Shown piece by piece: positions 34,340 to 46,550 of a stretch of 64,000 nucleotides of DNA. The notes beneath the pieces are model-generated. The model searched no databases, had not been told where the DNA came from, and was given only the letters and a program-made list of their open reading frames with translations. The DNA comes from Myotis daubentonii (taxonomy: Eukaryota > Chordata > Mammalia > Chiroptera > Vespertilionidae): NCBI RefSeq assembly GCF_963259705.1, contig NC_081842.1:36607796-36671795 (forward strand), in the 5' to 3' direction. A program made the position numbers and the translations under genes. Each line of letters begins with the position of its first letter. Position 1 is the first letter of the stretch.

Positions 34340-37046
34340 AAAATATAATTGTTTTAAATATTCATTCTAGATACATCAAGAATCAAATCAGTGTGGCCAC
34401 TGCAACCCATTTAGAAGTTACAGTAAATATGGATTACCACACCTTCCTGGTTCATAGCAATTCCCCAAAAGACAGGTTATGCTATTTTCCCTTTCTTGGG
34501 GGAACTACGTCACTCACATTATTATTTGTCCTAACAAGGACTTCCAATAATGGTAATTTGAATTTCTCACACTCTAGAGATGATCGCATGCCATAGTTTA
34601 GACAAGCATCATTTCTCTACACTTACCTTGTGATGTAAAAATTGTGCTAATAAACATGTGATATATATCCACCCAATCAGAGTCCTTTCTCTGGCTTTTT
34701 TCCAAGTATTGCCTCTTCTCTCTGGTAATAAAGATGCAAAAAACTGAACTTAGAGCTTCCAGTGGTCCATCCACAATCATATGTTGAAAAGTGGTCAGTG
34801 GCAGGAGAGTATTAAGGTAACACACAGAAAGACCAAGGACAGGAGAAAGAGAAATATAATAGCCTTAGTAACATGAGGGTTCTGTTTCTAGTCATTTCCA
34901 TGTATACTTCTGCCATTACTGATTGCATAAGCCAATATATCCCTTAGTTTACCTAAGAAGTTGCAACTGGCCTTTTGTTTGTTTGCTTGTTTGTTTTTAT
35001 CGCAGGCAACAAGAACAGACCTAACTACCATTATCATAGTTTGCTGTATCATTCATCTGACAGGTTAGCTTTGTACTTATAATCCTTTCCACCTACCCTC
35101 ACATTCATTTGAATTATAAACCCATGGGATTTATCTTAAATACTATATTCAGCTGTGAAACATCAGAAAATTTTCTCTAATACTCAAAAGAAAAGCACCA
35201 AATGGTCTGATGTTCTATTTGTAAATTGAAAACAGTTGGCCTGTTTGTGGAATTATCATGCTAGGAGTTTGTAGTTATTTTCTTGGTTTGTTGGGTTCCC
35301 AGTAGCATTATAATGATGTAAATTAATATGACTTCATTTTCCTAAGGTTTTCATCTCTGCTACTCATGTATTCTAAACTGAGAAAAAAGCAGAGAAAAAG
35401 AAGTGTAATTCTTCATTGTGACTTTCTAGAATTTGCTTAACATCCCACATTTTTACATTAGCCTTTTCTCTTCAGTTCCATTTATAGTATTCTTACACTG
35501 CTGAGAAATTATCCCCTCAAAGAAAACAAGTTCATATTCTTAATAGCTGTGCTCAGATACTAATCTATGCCTTACAGAATTATTCTAAAGATAAAATGAG
35601 TTGTCTTGTCGCTCTAATTACCCTGAAAACTCCTTGAGAATAAGAATCCTGTCTTCTGCCCCTTTTTTTCTTATACTGTACTAGCAGAGCATTTTCTTCT
35701 CTCAAAAGCTCACAAACGTTTATTGACCAATCAAAAGAATAGTGTAGGTGTCTTCCTCTTCTGAGTATTTTAATTTGGAAGCTATTGTTAGATAAAGCAA
35801 GGTCAAGTCTATAGAGGGCAGTTGTCTCAATCGTCCAGAGCAGGATGTCAGAATCTAAGTAGAATGAGGAACCTGTCACTGCAGAAGGTACAGCATGACT
35901 TGAAGAGTCAGAATTCAATCAGAGTCCAAGTATGGTAAGGAGTGATCCCATGGCATTGCGAATGTGAATATCCAGGAATGAGTAATCAGAGCCTGAGCAT
36001 GGAGTGTGACATCCACACAGGGGAGGGGAGGGATTAAAGGCAGTGATGGGAGATTTGATACACATAAGGGGATTAATTAAATAAAAGAATCAGAGCTCCT
36101 TGGACAAAGACTTATTCCAAATTTGGGGCAAGTTAAGTACAAGATGAGCCTGGCGAACATTTTTTTAGAAAGTAAGGAAGTCCTCACAGAGCATCAGACA
36201 CATATCAAAAGAACAGAGGAGCTGGTTTGAAGGGGCTCAAATTGGACAAATCCAAGAACAATGCGCATCAAAATATATAAAAATAACACTGGATTACAAT
36301 TCATTAAATAAAAAAATAAAATAAGAATTCATGCTATGAAAAATAAATGAATAAATTAAAGTTTGAAGGGAAAAGATATTTTCACATATTCAGAGTAACC
36401 TCCAAATAATACTTTCTGGTTTTGATGGTTATATTATGGTTATTTAGGAGAATGTCAGAACAAAATTCTGTATACAATATCTAAATGTTAAGTGCTATTA
36501 AATATGGTCCTTTTTTTGTAGGACTAAATATTGGAGTGCTACAGGATGTCAGGTTGTCAAGTTAATCACAAATGACTTTGAAAAAAATGTCTTTGTCCCA
36601 TACATCCAACTTTCCTGTATGTTTGTTACAGAATTAATAAAAACACTATTTATTAACACTACAGAACATTAGAATACCCTATTATTAAAAAGACTACACA
36701 TGCATACACTAAAAACTATCATAAAATTCTATTTACTTCATATGCTGTTTATCTACACAATTAAACATTATTTTGATGGAAAGACATTAAATACTATCTT
36801 TTTAAATAAAAAGCAAACCAACCACAATAAAATGAAAATACAGAAACAGCTGATTTGTGTCAAGCAATTTTGTTATATGCTCTATAATATGAATAAGTGA
36901 TTTGGTTCCACTTTTCACTTTTGCTCCTTTGCTCTGCCACTAAGTAAGTGGCACTTTGGGATCAAAACAGTTATCCCTTTACATATCACATTGTAACTGT
37001 GAGGGTTTTGGGGGTGTTTTTTTTGTGTGTGTGTGCGTGTGTATTG
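34340..37046. other. Unassigned DNA
   Basis: 2.7 kb with no confident gene or repeat. Frames at 34393-34596 and 35580-35918 show no recognisable protein content. Confidence 0.35.
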
Positions 37047-38313
37047 TTTTTTATTTAAATTTTTATTGTTGAAAGTAATACATAAGTCTCCTTTTTCCCC
37101 CATTGACCTCTCCCTGGCCACTTTCACCCCCACAGAACATGCCCTCACCCCCCTACTGTCTGTGTGCCTGCATTATGTTTATATGCATGCATACAGTCCT
37201 TTGGTTGATCTCTTACCTCCCCCCACCTTCCTTTGCCTTCCCTCTGAGGTTTTAAAGTCGGTTCAATGTTTCTATGTCTCTGGATCTATTTTTGTTCATC
37301 CTTTATGTTGTTCATTATATTCCAAAATGAGTGAGATCATGTAATACTTATCCTTCTCTAACTGACTTATTTAGCTTAGCATAATGCTCTCCAGTTCCAT
37401 CCATGCTGTTGCGAGTGGTAAGAGTTTTTTTTTTCTTTTTAACAGCAGCATAGTATTCCATTTTGTAGATGTACCACTGTTTTTTAATCCACTCATCTGC
37501 TGATGGGCACCTAGGCTGTTTCCAAATCTTAGCTATTGTAAACTGTGCTGCTATGAACATAGGTGTGCATATTTTCTTTCTGATTGGTGTTGGGAAAATT
37601 GGATGGATACATGCAAAAAAAAAAATGAAACTAGACCACCAACTTACACCATACACAAAAATTAACTCAAAATGGATAAAAGACTTAAATGGAAGAAGGG
37701 AAACCATAAAAATCTTAGAAGACTCCATAGGCAGCAAAATAGCAGACATATCTCATAGCAATATGTTTGCTGACACATCTCCTAGGACAATGGGAATTAA
37801 AGAGAAAATAAACAAATGGGACCACATCAAAATAAAAAGCTTCTGCACAGCAAAAGAAATCATCAAAAAAATAAAAAGAAAACACACTGTATGAGAGAAC
37901 ATATTTGCCAATGTGACATCTGATAAGGGTTAATCTCCAAAATTTACAGGAAATTTATACAACTTAACAAAAGGAAGATAAACAATCCAATCAAAAAATG
38001 TGCAAAGGACCTAGACCAGTGATGGTGAACCTATGACACACGTGTCAGAGGTGACATGCGAATTCGTTTTTGGGGTTGATTTTTCTTTGTTAAATGGCAT
38101 TTAAATATATAAAATAAATATCAAAAATATAAATCTTTGTTTTACTATGGCTGCCAATGTCAAAAAATTTCTATATGTGACATGGCACCAGAGTTAAGTT
38201 AGGGTTTTTCAAAATGCTGACACGCCGAGCTCAAAAGGTTCGCCATCACTGACCTAGACACTTCTTAAAAATGGACATACAGAAGGCCAAAAGACATGTG
38301 AAAAAATGCTCTT
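37047..38313 (-). mobile_element. L1 LINE with internal inversion (twin priming)
   Basis: 37047-37595 is the antisense L1 3' end (3' UTR and ORF2 C-terminus). At about 37596 the strand flips and a more 5' part of ORF2 continues in sense to 38313 ('ctcaaaatggataaaagact', 'agcttctgcacagcaaaaga'). This is the inverted-5'-segment structure of twin-primed L1 integration. A hAT later inserted at 38017. Confidence 0.85.
38017..38251. mobile_element. hAT MITE, 235 bp, second copy
   Basis: Same family as 7830-8065: CAGTGATGGTGAACC left end and 'ggttcgccatcactg' right end, exact 8-bp target duplication ACCTAGAC (38009-38016, 38252-38259). Inserted in L1. Confidence 0.93.
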
Positions 38314-38695
38314 AGTAATTCTGAGTTTTTCGCTTGTCCACCACATATAAGTCCCTCGTTTAGAATGTAAAATCAACAGGAGCTTTTTGATATGAGGTAT
38401 GATCATAAGAGGAACGCTGAAGGACTTGAGCAACTGAATAAAAGGAGTTGCAACTTACTGAGATGAGAAGACTGTGAGACAATCAGGTTGTAGGGCTAAC
38501 ATCAGAAATTGCATATTTATCTTTGAACATATTAATTTGGAGTAAACTAGTAGATTTATTAGTAAATAGGTATTATTGGGAGTTAGATATAACATCCTGA
38601 AGTTTGGGAAAGAGGTGTTTTTTTTTTAGTTCTTCAGATATAGTATATTTCTAAGTCACCAACCTATAAATTATATTTAAAACTATAGGGTATTT
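38314..38695. other. Unassigned DNA
   Basis: No gene or repeat recognised between two L1 segments. Confidence 0.4.
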
Positions 38696-38699
38696 TTTT

Positions 38700-39290
38700 A
38701 ACAAACAAATTGATAGATAAAAATCACATAGTCATAGCAATTAATGCAGAAAAAAGCATTTGATTAAATCCAACACCCTTTCTTGATTAAAAACCCTCAG
38801 CAAAGTGGGAATAGAAGGATCATACCTCAACATAATAAAAGCCTTATACAAAAAACCTACAGCCAACATCATACTCAATGGGAAAAAACTAAAACCATTT
38901 CATCTAAGAACAGGAACACCTAAGAACAGGAATAAGACTGGGATGTCCATTTTCACCACTCCTGTTTAACATAGTACTGGAAGTGCTAGCCATAGCAATT
39001 TGACAAGAAGAAGAAATAAAAGGTATCTAAATTGGAAAAAAAGATGTAAAACTGTCATTATTCACAGATAACATTATACTGTACATAGAAAACCCTAAAG
39101 ACTCCATCAAAAAATATTAGACTTAATAAATAAATTCAGCGATGTAGCAGAATACAAAATTAATGCCAAGAATTCTATGGCATTTTTTTATACACTAATA
39201 GTGACCTTACAGAAAGAGAGATTTAAAAAAACAATTCCATTTATCATTGCACCAAAAAAAATTAAGATACCTAGGAATAAACTTAACTAA
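38700..39290 (+). mobile_element. L1 ORF2 reverse-transcriptase fragment, sense
   Basis: Follows the RT palm of L1 ORF2: 'gggatgtccattttcacca' near 38940, then 'tcattattcacagataaca' near 39055, the degraded equivalent of the catalytic FADD motif. Frames are broken by stops and indels. Confidence 0.82.
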
Positions 39291-39299
39291 GGAGGGTTT

Positions 39300-40577
39300 T
39301 TTTAAAAAATAAATGTAGTTAAAGAGGAGGGAAAATATAAAGATTTAAATGTGGGACACTCCAGCATTTATAACATAGAAGGATTAAAGGAATATAATGA
39401 AGCATAATAAAAAGGAATAGCTATTAAGCTAAGAGGAGAACCGTGGGAAAAGGTAAAGTGTTTGAAACACAAAAGGATCAATCAACTATGTCAAATACTA
39501 CTGCTGACAGTTCTAAAGTGAGGAGTGATAATTAACTATTGGATTTAACTACTTGGAGGTCATTAAATAATGAGAATTGTAATTCAGATTGGCAAATCTC
39601 CCACAAAAGGTGATTCTTCTTAATGACAGAAACAATCTACAAGTAGAGCATAAAACTTAGTATCAATGAACTCAGAGTCATCTGTCAACATTGATAGTTT
39701 TTTTTTCAGGTTATAAAAAAACTTAAGCAGTGAAATTAGTAAAAGATTCAAAATTACAGGTATATTTTCTTTTTTATCCTTATCTTTAAATTTGGAGAAA
39801 ATTTGTCTTAATTCCCAGTCTTTTTTTTCCTGCATTTTTTTTTTCCATCAAAGAGTTTGCATTACCAACCTAGAGAAAAGACTTTTGATTGTGCCTTTTA
39901 AATTCAAAGAACAAAATCACTGAATAACAGAAGTCAAATCACCTGTATTTTGCAACAAAATTTACATTCAAATACAAGTAAAATAATCACAAATATATTG
40001 CTACACATTGCAATGTGAAAATGTCACTTTTTTATTCCTGTGAAAAAGGATGAATAACACACCAAAATAGAATTGCTAAAATATCCTTTTCTGAATCTTC
40101 ATCAGGCTCAATACAGGTACAATTGGTCTCTTGTGTTCTCAGAAAAAGAGAAGCAAGTGGCCAATTAAGTGGGAATGAGCCCATTGAATGGTCAATTTTT
40201 GGCAGCCATTAAGCTTCAGACATAAGAAATTGCCTCCTACCTACTCAGAAAACTGCAACATGCACAGAGAAGAGGAGAGGACACCTTGATATTGGTTAGG
40301 TCTCTTACAACTACCAAGAGAATAAATAAAATGAGCAGGTTTGTCACTCAGAAATATTTGTATATGTACATGACTTTCAGAACACTTTTATCTTCTTCAA
40401 TGTTATTAATAAGTGTGACCACCTTTTCTGGCTATATGTACACTTTATCAGCAAAAATCACAAAACAGACAAAACCAAAGATATAAACTAATATTGGATA
40501 CAACTTTAACCCTTGCTTCTTCAGCAATAACAATATTCAAACATCTTTCTTGCTTTCAGCCTGTAATTGAATATTGA
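39300..40577. other. Unassigned AT-rich DNA
   Basis: No gene or confident repeat recognised. Confidence 0.4.

Positions 40578-40581
<4 letters not shown>

Positions 40582-40633
<52 letters not shown>
40582..40633. repeat. (GA)n microsatellite
   Basis: About 26 uninterrupted GA units; a pure A26 run follows at 40693-40718. Confidence 0.95.
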
Positions 40634-40636
<3 letters not shown>

Positions 40637-40729
40637 ATATGGGTGGGGCAGATACCTGAAGAGCCATATTGACCTCCATAATACAACTAGACAAAAAAAA
40701 AAAAAAAAAAAAAAAAAAGAAATCCTACT

Positions 40730-41270
40730 TCCTGGTATTGATATAGAATTTTTGGACTGGAACCCAAATTATTTGTCTGCAGAAGGTGAAGAATGAATCC
40801 ACAGACAGAAGGTGGTATAGCAAAGGTGGAGATTTATCAAAGAACAAGTTCAGACTCCCATGTGGGAAGGGGGAAAAAGTTCCACAGAACCAACTCTCAT
40901 GTGGGGAGAGGGAAAGGGTCCCATTGACTTCCTGTTTCCATGGTTTATAAAGGCTGCAGTTCCTGTATCCTGAAATCCTTTTTGATTGGTCAATATTCCT
41001 TTTCAAACTGGTTACTATAGTGACTCCTGAGGCCCTCCTCCCTCATTGTCCTCCTATTCCTTCTGGGCTTTTTTCCTTCTTTATTTTGTAAATATAGACC
41101 TTTTTTGGCTACTTCCAGTTTCCTTGTGTTATGGAAATGTAACTCACCTGGCTTCCTTGTGTTATGGAGATGTACCTTCTCCCAGTCTGTAGCCCTATGT
41201 TTTTTCCATGGACACAATCCTAAAAATTTCTTAAACCTGCCTATATTCCCCTAAAAGTCCTGTTTCATTA
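40730..41270 (-). mobile_element. Possible solo LTR of an endogenous retrovirus, minus strand
   Basis: On the minus strand the order resembles a retroviral LTR. There is a U3 with two 33-bp direct repeats (TTCCTTGTGTTATGGA on the plus strand at 41120 and 41153), a CCAAT box (plus-strand ATTGG, 40985), TATAAA (near 40945), then a pyrimidine-rich segment. No primer-binding site or coding region was found, and the boundaries are uncertain. It could instead be another promoter-bearing repeat. Confidence 0.4.
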
Positions 41271-41417
41271 TATTTTAAAAGTTATCCTCATTTTTAACAA
41301 CACCTGAATCCAGGAAACTATAATTTTGGTTTAATGCTATAAATTGGGAACTAGAGGTAAATCATTACTTTGAGCTTCCAAGAACTGAGGACAAACAGAA
41401 TATAAAGAAGGGGGAAT

Positions 41418-41618
41418 GCCCGGACAGCATGGCTCAGTGTCTGAGCATCAACCTATGAACCTGGAGGTCACAGTTTGATTCTGGTCAGGGCATATGCCCA
41501 GGTTGCGGGCTCCATCCCCAGTATGGAGCATGCAGGAGACAGTCAATCAATGGTTCTCTCTCATCATTGATCTTTCTGTCTCCCTCTCCCTTCCTCTATG
41601 AAATCAATAAAATTATAT
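41418..41618 (+). mobile_element. Ves SINE, diverged
   Basis: Head 'gcccggacagcatggctcag', B-box-like 'cacagtttgattctggtc', body 'catgcaggagacagtcaat', 'ctccctctcccttcctc' end. Confidence 0.88.
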
Positions 41619-41634
41619 ATATCCTATGTATACA

Positions 41635-41963
41635 TCTTATATAATAAAAGGCTAATATGCAAATTGACTGAATGGCAGAATGACTGGTCGTTATGACATG
41701 CACTGACACCAGGGTGCAGATGCTCAATGCAGGAGCTGCCCCCTGGTGGTCAGTGCACTTCCACAGGGGGAGCACCACTCAGCCAGAAGTCAGGCTCATG
41801 GCTGGTGAGCATAGTGGCAGTGGTGGGAGCCTTTCCCACCTCTGTGGCAGCACTAAGGATGTCCAGATGCCCTTGGGTTCCCAGATTGTGAGAGGGCACA
41901 GGCCAGGCTAAGGGACGCCCCCCTCCCCGCAGAGTGCACAAATTTCATGCACTAGGCCTCTAG
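41635..41963 (+). mobile_element. Non-autonomous HeliBat-type Helitron, 329 bp
   Basis: Starts TCTTATATAATAAAAGGC after A and ends 'tgcacaaatttcatgca' plus GGCCTCTAG before T. It holds the octamer ATGCAAAT just inside the 5' end and the inverted pair 'cccctggtggtcagtgca' with its upstream partner. Confidence 0.94.
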
Positions 41964-42045
41964 TATATATGAATGAAGGGAAAAATATTAAAGCAACCAG
42001 TCAGGACAATTAGGAAATAAACCCTGAGGTCAAATAGTTCTATCT

Positions 42046-42309
42046 CAGCCATTTTTATCCAGCGTGCTGCAAGAATTTTTAAAACATGCAGTACCTGACT
42101 ATTTAGTCAGGGGTACTAACTTCTTTTCCTTTAGATTGTCAAATAAAAAAAAAAATGACAACAGCCAACACAATAGCCATCTTATGTAAGTGAATCAAAA
42201 TTATACCTACTTTTATCAGATTGGTAAAGAAATACATTTTTTGGTGTGCCACAGAATTTTAGTAATTAGTTTATGTGTGCCATGAGATGAAAAAGATTAA
42301 AAATCGTTG
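42046..42309. mobile_element. Degraded hAT-like MITE
   Basis: Imperfect inverted ends: left 'cagccatttttatcc', right read in reverse 'caacgatttttaatc'. Flanks TTCTATCT and CTCTAGCT agree at 6 of 8 positions, as a decayed 8-bp duplication would. Interior is non-coding ('ggtgtgccacagaatttt'). Confidence 0.6.
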
Positions 42310-42334
42310 CTCTAGCTCATAGGTGTGCAAGCTT

Positions 42335-42336
42335 AA

Positions 42337-42364
<28 letters not shown>
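42335..42364. repeat. (CA)n microsatellite
   Basis: About 14 CA units. Confidence 0.95.
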
Positions 42365-42368
<4 letters not shown>

Positions 42369-43532
42369 ACACACTCACAAAATGGGTCTGGATACCCCTT
42401 TTATTAGTGTGAAGCAAATATTATAGCTGCTTATAGCATTCTAGTGCAGAGTACACATCCTCTTCAACTCTTGCAGCAAAAATACCTAACTGAGAATTAG
42501 AATCCCACCTCTCAACTCCAGGCCTCCCATTGATTCTATGAATTTGGGCCAGTCACATCATTAAGTTTCAGTTTATAAACTGGTAAAATTAATAGGTTGG
42601 ACTCAATAATTTCAAAAGTTCCAGTAACCTGTCACATTGAATGATTCTGCACTATAAAGGGGCAAATGTACCTCCTGTTTTCCTACACTATTCTACTGGT
42701 TTATTTCTTTTGCAGTAGATGAACAAAAGTATCAAAGAAAATTAGAAGATACTTTTTATTTAAAAGAAACCCTGACCCAATGTTTGATCAACTTACCATG
42801 TAAATATTGACCATAGCAATATTTTATTGAATCAAACAAACACATTCATTTCAACTTCTCATTTAATACTCAGTGTCATTGTAGAGCACTCTTGTAATTG
42901 AATGCAAACAGCACTTACATACTTCCATTGATCCAGATGCATTCCCTGCAGAGGCAGTCTGCTCCTTTCTCAGACAATTTGGACTCAATATTTTCCTTCT
43001 CTTAAGCTGAAACTTAACTCTCTGTGGCTTCTACTATTTTTTTCCCCTAGCTGTAATCTTTTGGAAGGCTATACATAATGAGTTTAATCCCTCTCTCCTT
43101 CACAACTCTTAAAGTATTTGAAGATAGCAATCATATTTTCTCTTATCTATATCAGTTCTCTCAACTACTCCTAATATAACATTTTCAAATTTCCTTACCA
43201 TTATCCTCTCAAAGTGTTTATATCCCACTTAACATGTGGATCCAAGCTCAAAAAGTAGTAAGGTTGATACACATCAAGAATATCAGTATTTTAAAACATT
43301 ATTGTGGACCAATTATTAGTAACAAATAAAGAGTAATTACATCACAATATTTACTCAGATGGTATTTACAATAAACAAAGCTAAAATCTTCTTAAATGTG
43401 TCCCTGAAAATTTCTTTCTTCCCATATTTATATACTTGGTTAAAAATGGGAGAGAAAAGATGCACAAAGCAGAAGAAAAGAGGTTTTCAACATTGAAACT
43501 CTGTTCTCTGATTCATGTTAAGTGATATCTGG
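42365..43532. other. Mostly unassigned DNA with one MIR
   Basis: MIR-like SINE at 42480-42660; the remainder shows no recognised gene or repeat. Confidence 0.4.
42480..42660 (+). repeat. MIR-type SINE, sense
   Basis: Contains 'gggccagtcacatcattaag', 'tttcagtttataaactggta' and 'ggttggactcaataattt', the sense MIR/MIR3 order. Confidence 0.65.
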
Positions 43533-44273
43533 GGAGAATTAAAAAACAATGAGGTACCATCTCACACCTGTCAGAATGACTATCATCAACAAATGACAAG
43601 TGCTGGAGAAGATGTGGAGAAAAAGGAACCCTCTTGCACTGCTGGTGGGAATGCCGACTATGGAAAACAATATGGTGTTTCGTCAAAAAATTAAAAATGA
43701 CCCAGTAATTCCACTTCTAGGACTATATCCCAAGAAAAGAGAAATACCATTCAGAAAAGATACATTCACCCTTATGTTCATAGAAGCACAATTTACAATT
43801 GCTAAGATTTGGAAACAGCCTAAGTGCCCATCAGCAGATGAGTGGATTAGAAAACTGTGGTATATCTACATGATGGAATACTATGCTGCTGTAAAAAAGA
43901 AGGAATTTATACCATTTGAAACAGCATGGATGGAACTGGAGAGCATTATTCTAAGTTAAATAAGCCATTTGGAGAAAGATAAATGTCACATGATCTCACT
44001 GATTTGTGGAATATAATGAACAACATAAACTGGGGAACCAAAATAGAACCAGAGTCATAGAAACATTGAACAGACTGTCCATCTATGAGGGAAGGGGAGT
44101 GGTGAAGGAGTAAAAGATCAACCAAAGGACTTATATGCATGTATATGAGCAAAACCAATGGGCATAGACAGGGGGTGGGGAGGTGTGAGGGCATGGGCTT
44201 GAGGGCGGGGGCAGTGGGGAGAGGTCAATGGGGGGAAAAGGAGACTTATGTATTACTTTCAACAATAAAAACT

Positions 44274-44313
<40 letters not shown>
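43533..44313 (+). mobile_element. L1 LINE 3' end, sense
   Basis: ORF2 C-terminus ('caagtgctggagaagatgtg', 'ctgctggtgggaatgccgac') with a 120-codon remnant frame at 43600-43959, then the GC-rich 3' UTR and a tail of about ten AAAT units (44274-44313). 5'-truncated. Confidence 0.9.
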
Positions 44314-45915
44314 AATGTTTCATTTCATCTTGGATGTATGGTCTTCTGTTTGAGGTCCCTTCCCCCTTTTTTAAACTGTAAAACTAACAATACACCAGGG
44401 CACACTTTTAACATATACCACTTTCTCTTTCAACTATGTGCACAATGAGAGAACAAGCAGAATAGAAACAAGTGTCCAGTTTTAGCTGGGTGCCACACAA
44501 AGCCAAAGCTTTCATGGGTCATAATGGCACATTACAGGAACAAAAGGTTTTGATGCTTTAGTCACTGGGAACAAAACACAATAGCATTGTCTCTTTGAAA
44601 TGCATAAAATCATGACAGTCTTATAGTTAGTGAAACATGAATACATTTTCCCTATACGGAAATACTCTCAGGAAGCTAGAGTGTTGAGTATAAGACCTAT
44701 GATGGAACAATTCCTGGGCCTTTTGATGTTGTAGAGTGGTTATACCTCCATGACTTGGAAGAAAGGATGCTTTACTCTGTCAACACAATTTGTCACAACA
44801 GTTTACAATATAAAAAGTACATAACTAAATAGTACCAGCTAAGTGATGTGGATCAAATTCTCTTGTCTGATCACAAATGCAAAGCAATCAATGTGTTTTT
44901 GAACTATTTCTTTAAAAGACTTAATGTTTAACTTAAAAGAAAGTTACATAACTTTTGAATCTGATATTTAATACACAGGTCTAAATTCTTTAGCTGAAAT
45001 AAGAAACATTTAGTATATGACATATATCACAGTCACAATAAAGCAGCCCAAACAACGTTTATTTTATATAATTTGCAAACAGTATTATAATAGAAAGCAA
45101 GGCAAACTCAGAGCAATTGCTTGTATCTAATATTTCTACTCAGTGCTTTGTTTAATTTGTGTAAGTCACCTTAATTATAACAGTGATCCTGGGCATAACT
45201 GCTCCCTACTCCCTAAACACACACTGTTCTCCAGTCCCTGACCTTGACAAAACCCACCGTGAACTCTTTTCATTGATATGAGTTTGCTTTAACCTTGGTC
45301 AATAAGACGGACTGTGAATCTTTGCCCTTTCAAGTTGTATAAACCTCTTTTAGGAAGTATCCTTTTACCCATGTGCTTCAAAACAAGAAATGGACTTATA
45401 CAAAAGTGATGAATTTCTTAAGCCACTTGAGGTGAGTCTGACCATATCTCAAATCTGCAAAGCCTGGACTGTACCACCTGAAGGGAATATTCTTAAAGGT
45501 GGTCAACCTGGAGTACCAAGGTCAGCATTTTGTGACCTCATCTATTTCCCTTACTTTATCTAATTTTCATCTTTCTGCAGCTCTGTGATGGAGACAGCAA
45601 AACCTCCGAAAGTATCTCATGATATCTGGTAGCCCAGACAGTCTCTATAAAGAAGACAGTTCTCCCCTGCCCCAGGGAGCCTTAAGCCCACAGCTACAGA
45701 GATTCTATCCCGCAAGGTTCCAAAAACGCTTCTAGGAACTAGTCCCAGTCACCTGAGGTTTGTATGCAAATAATCACAGGACAGTTCATTTAGCTGCTGA
45801 TGTCATAATTACCACGTAATCAGTTCTACAGTTGTCCTGATCACCTCTGAGTTACCAAATAAAAGCTCAGAACACAAACTACTAATACCTATCAGGACCA
45901 ACAGCCTTGGTCTTA
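44314..45915. other. Unassigned DNA; possible LTR at its right end
   Basis: No gene seen. 45600-45915 has LTR-like features (octamer ATGCAAAT near 45765 and AATAAA at 45859 before a GCTCAGAA stretch), but no matching partner or boundary was found, so it is only a suggestion. Confidence 0.3.
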
Positions 45916-46550
45916 TCCTATCTAATAAAAGAGAAACATGGTAATTGGCGTACGACCGCTACCCTTCCCATTGGCTAATCAGGGCGATATGCAAATTAAC
46001 TGCCAGCCAAGATGGCGGCCGGCAGCTTGAAACTAACATGAGGCTTGCTTGCTTCAGTGACGGAGGAAACCAACGTTCCTGGCCTGCTTGCCCAGCCTCT
46101 GAGCCTGCAGTTTCAAACATTGTAACAAATATAGAAGCTAAAAAAAAACCCAGAAACCTGCTTTCAGTGAGCCGGGATCTCAGACCTGGAGTTGATACAG
46201 AGTTTCGATTATAGAACCGAAACAAACCAGATACCTGATTTCAGCAGCTGAGGTCTCAGAGCTGGAGCCTCAGAGCTAAAGCTGGCCCAGAATAAAAAAA
46301 AAAAGAAAAGAAAAAAAGGAGCGGTTGGGAGCTTCTGTCACCCTCCAGCCTGAAAACAGCCCTCAGCCCCTCACCCAGACTGGCCAGGCACCCCAGTGGG
46401 GACCCCCACCCTGAAGGGGGTGTGACCAGCTGCAAACAGCCATCATCCCCTCACCCAGGCTGGCCAGGCACCCCAGTGGGGACCCCCACCCTGATCCAGG
46501 ACACCCTTCAGGGCAAACTAGCCGGCCCCCACACGTGCACCAGGCCTCTG
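45916..46550 (+). mobile_element. Composite Helitron, first half, promoter-like segment
   Basis: Starts TCCTATCTAATAAAAGAG after A. It carries ATTGG (45970), the octamer ATGCAAAT (45989) and AAGATGGCGGCCGG (46009), matching the arrangement at 27725. Two 80-bp repeats (46371, 46451) follow. It ends 'cacgtgcaccaggcctctg' and is joined directly to TCCTATATAG, the same junction as in the other copy. The 9-13 bp A tract before 'ggagcggttggga' is also shared. Confidence 0.82.

Larger units (their letters stand above)
31503..34340 (-). mobile_element. Antisense L1 material, interrupted
   Basis: 31503-31850 is the antisense 3' end of a bat L1 ('ttaaagtattacaaatagta', 'tctatttttgttcatcagtt'). 31860-32414 and 32945-34340 are more diverged antisense L1 ORF2 (for example 'aatcccacgtggtcatggca' near 33131). 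At least two L1 insertions are likely. It is interrupted by an MLT1 LTR and a Ves SINE. Confidence 0.65.

Noticed and set aside
35580..35918. 112-codon minus-strand frame
   Set aside because: No recognisable motif; likely chance.
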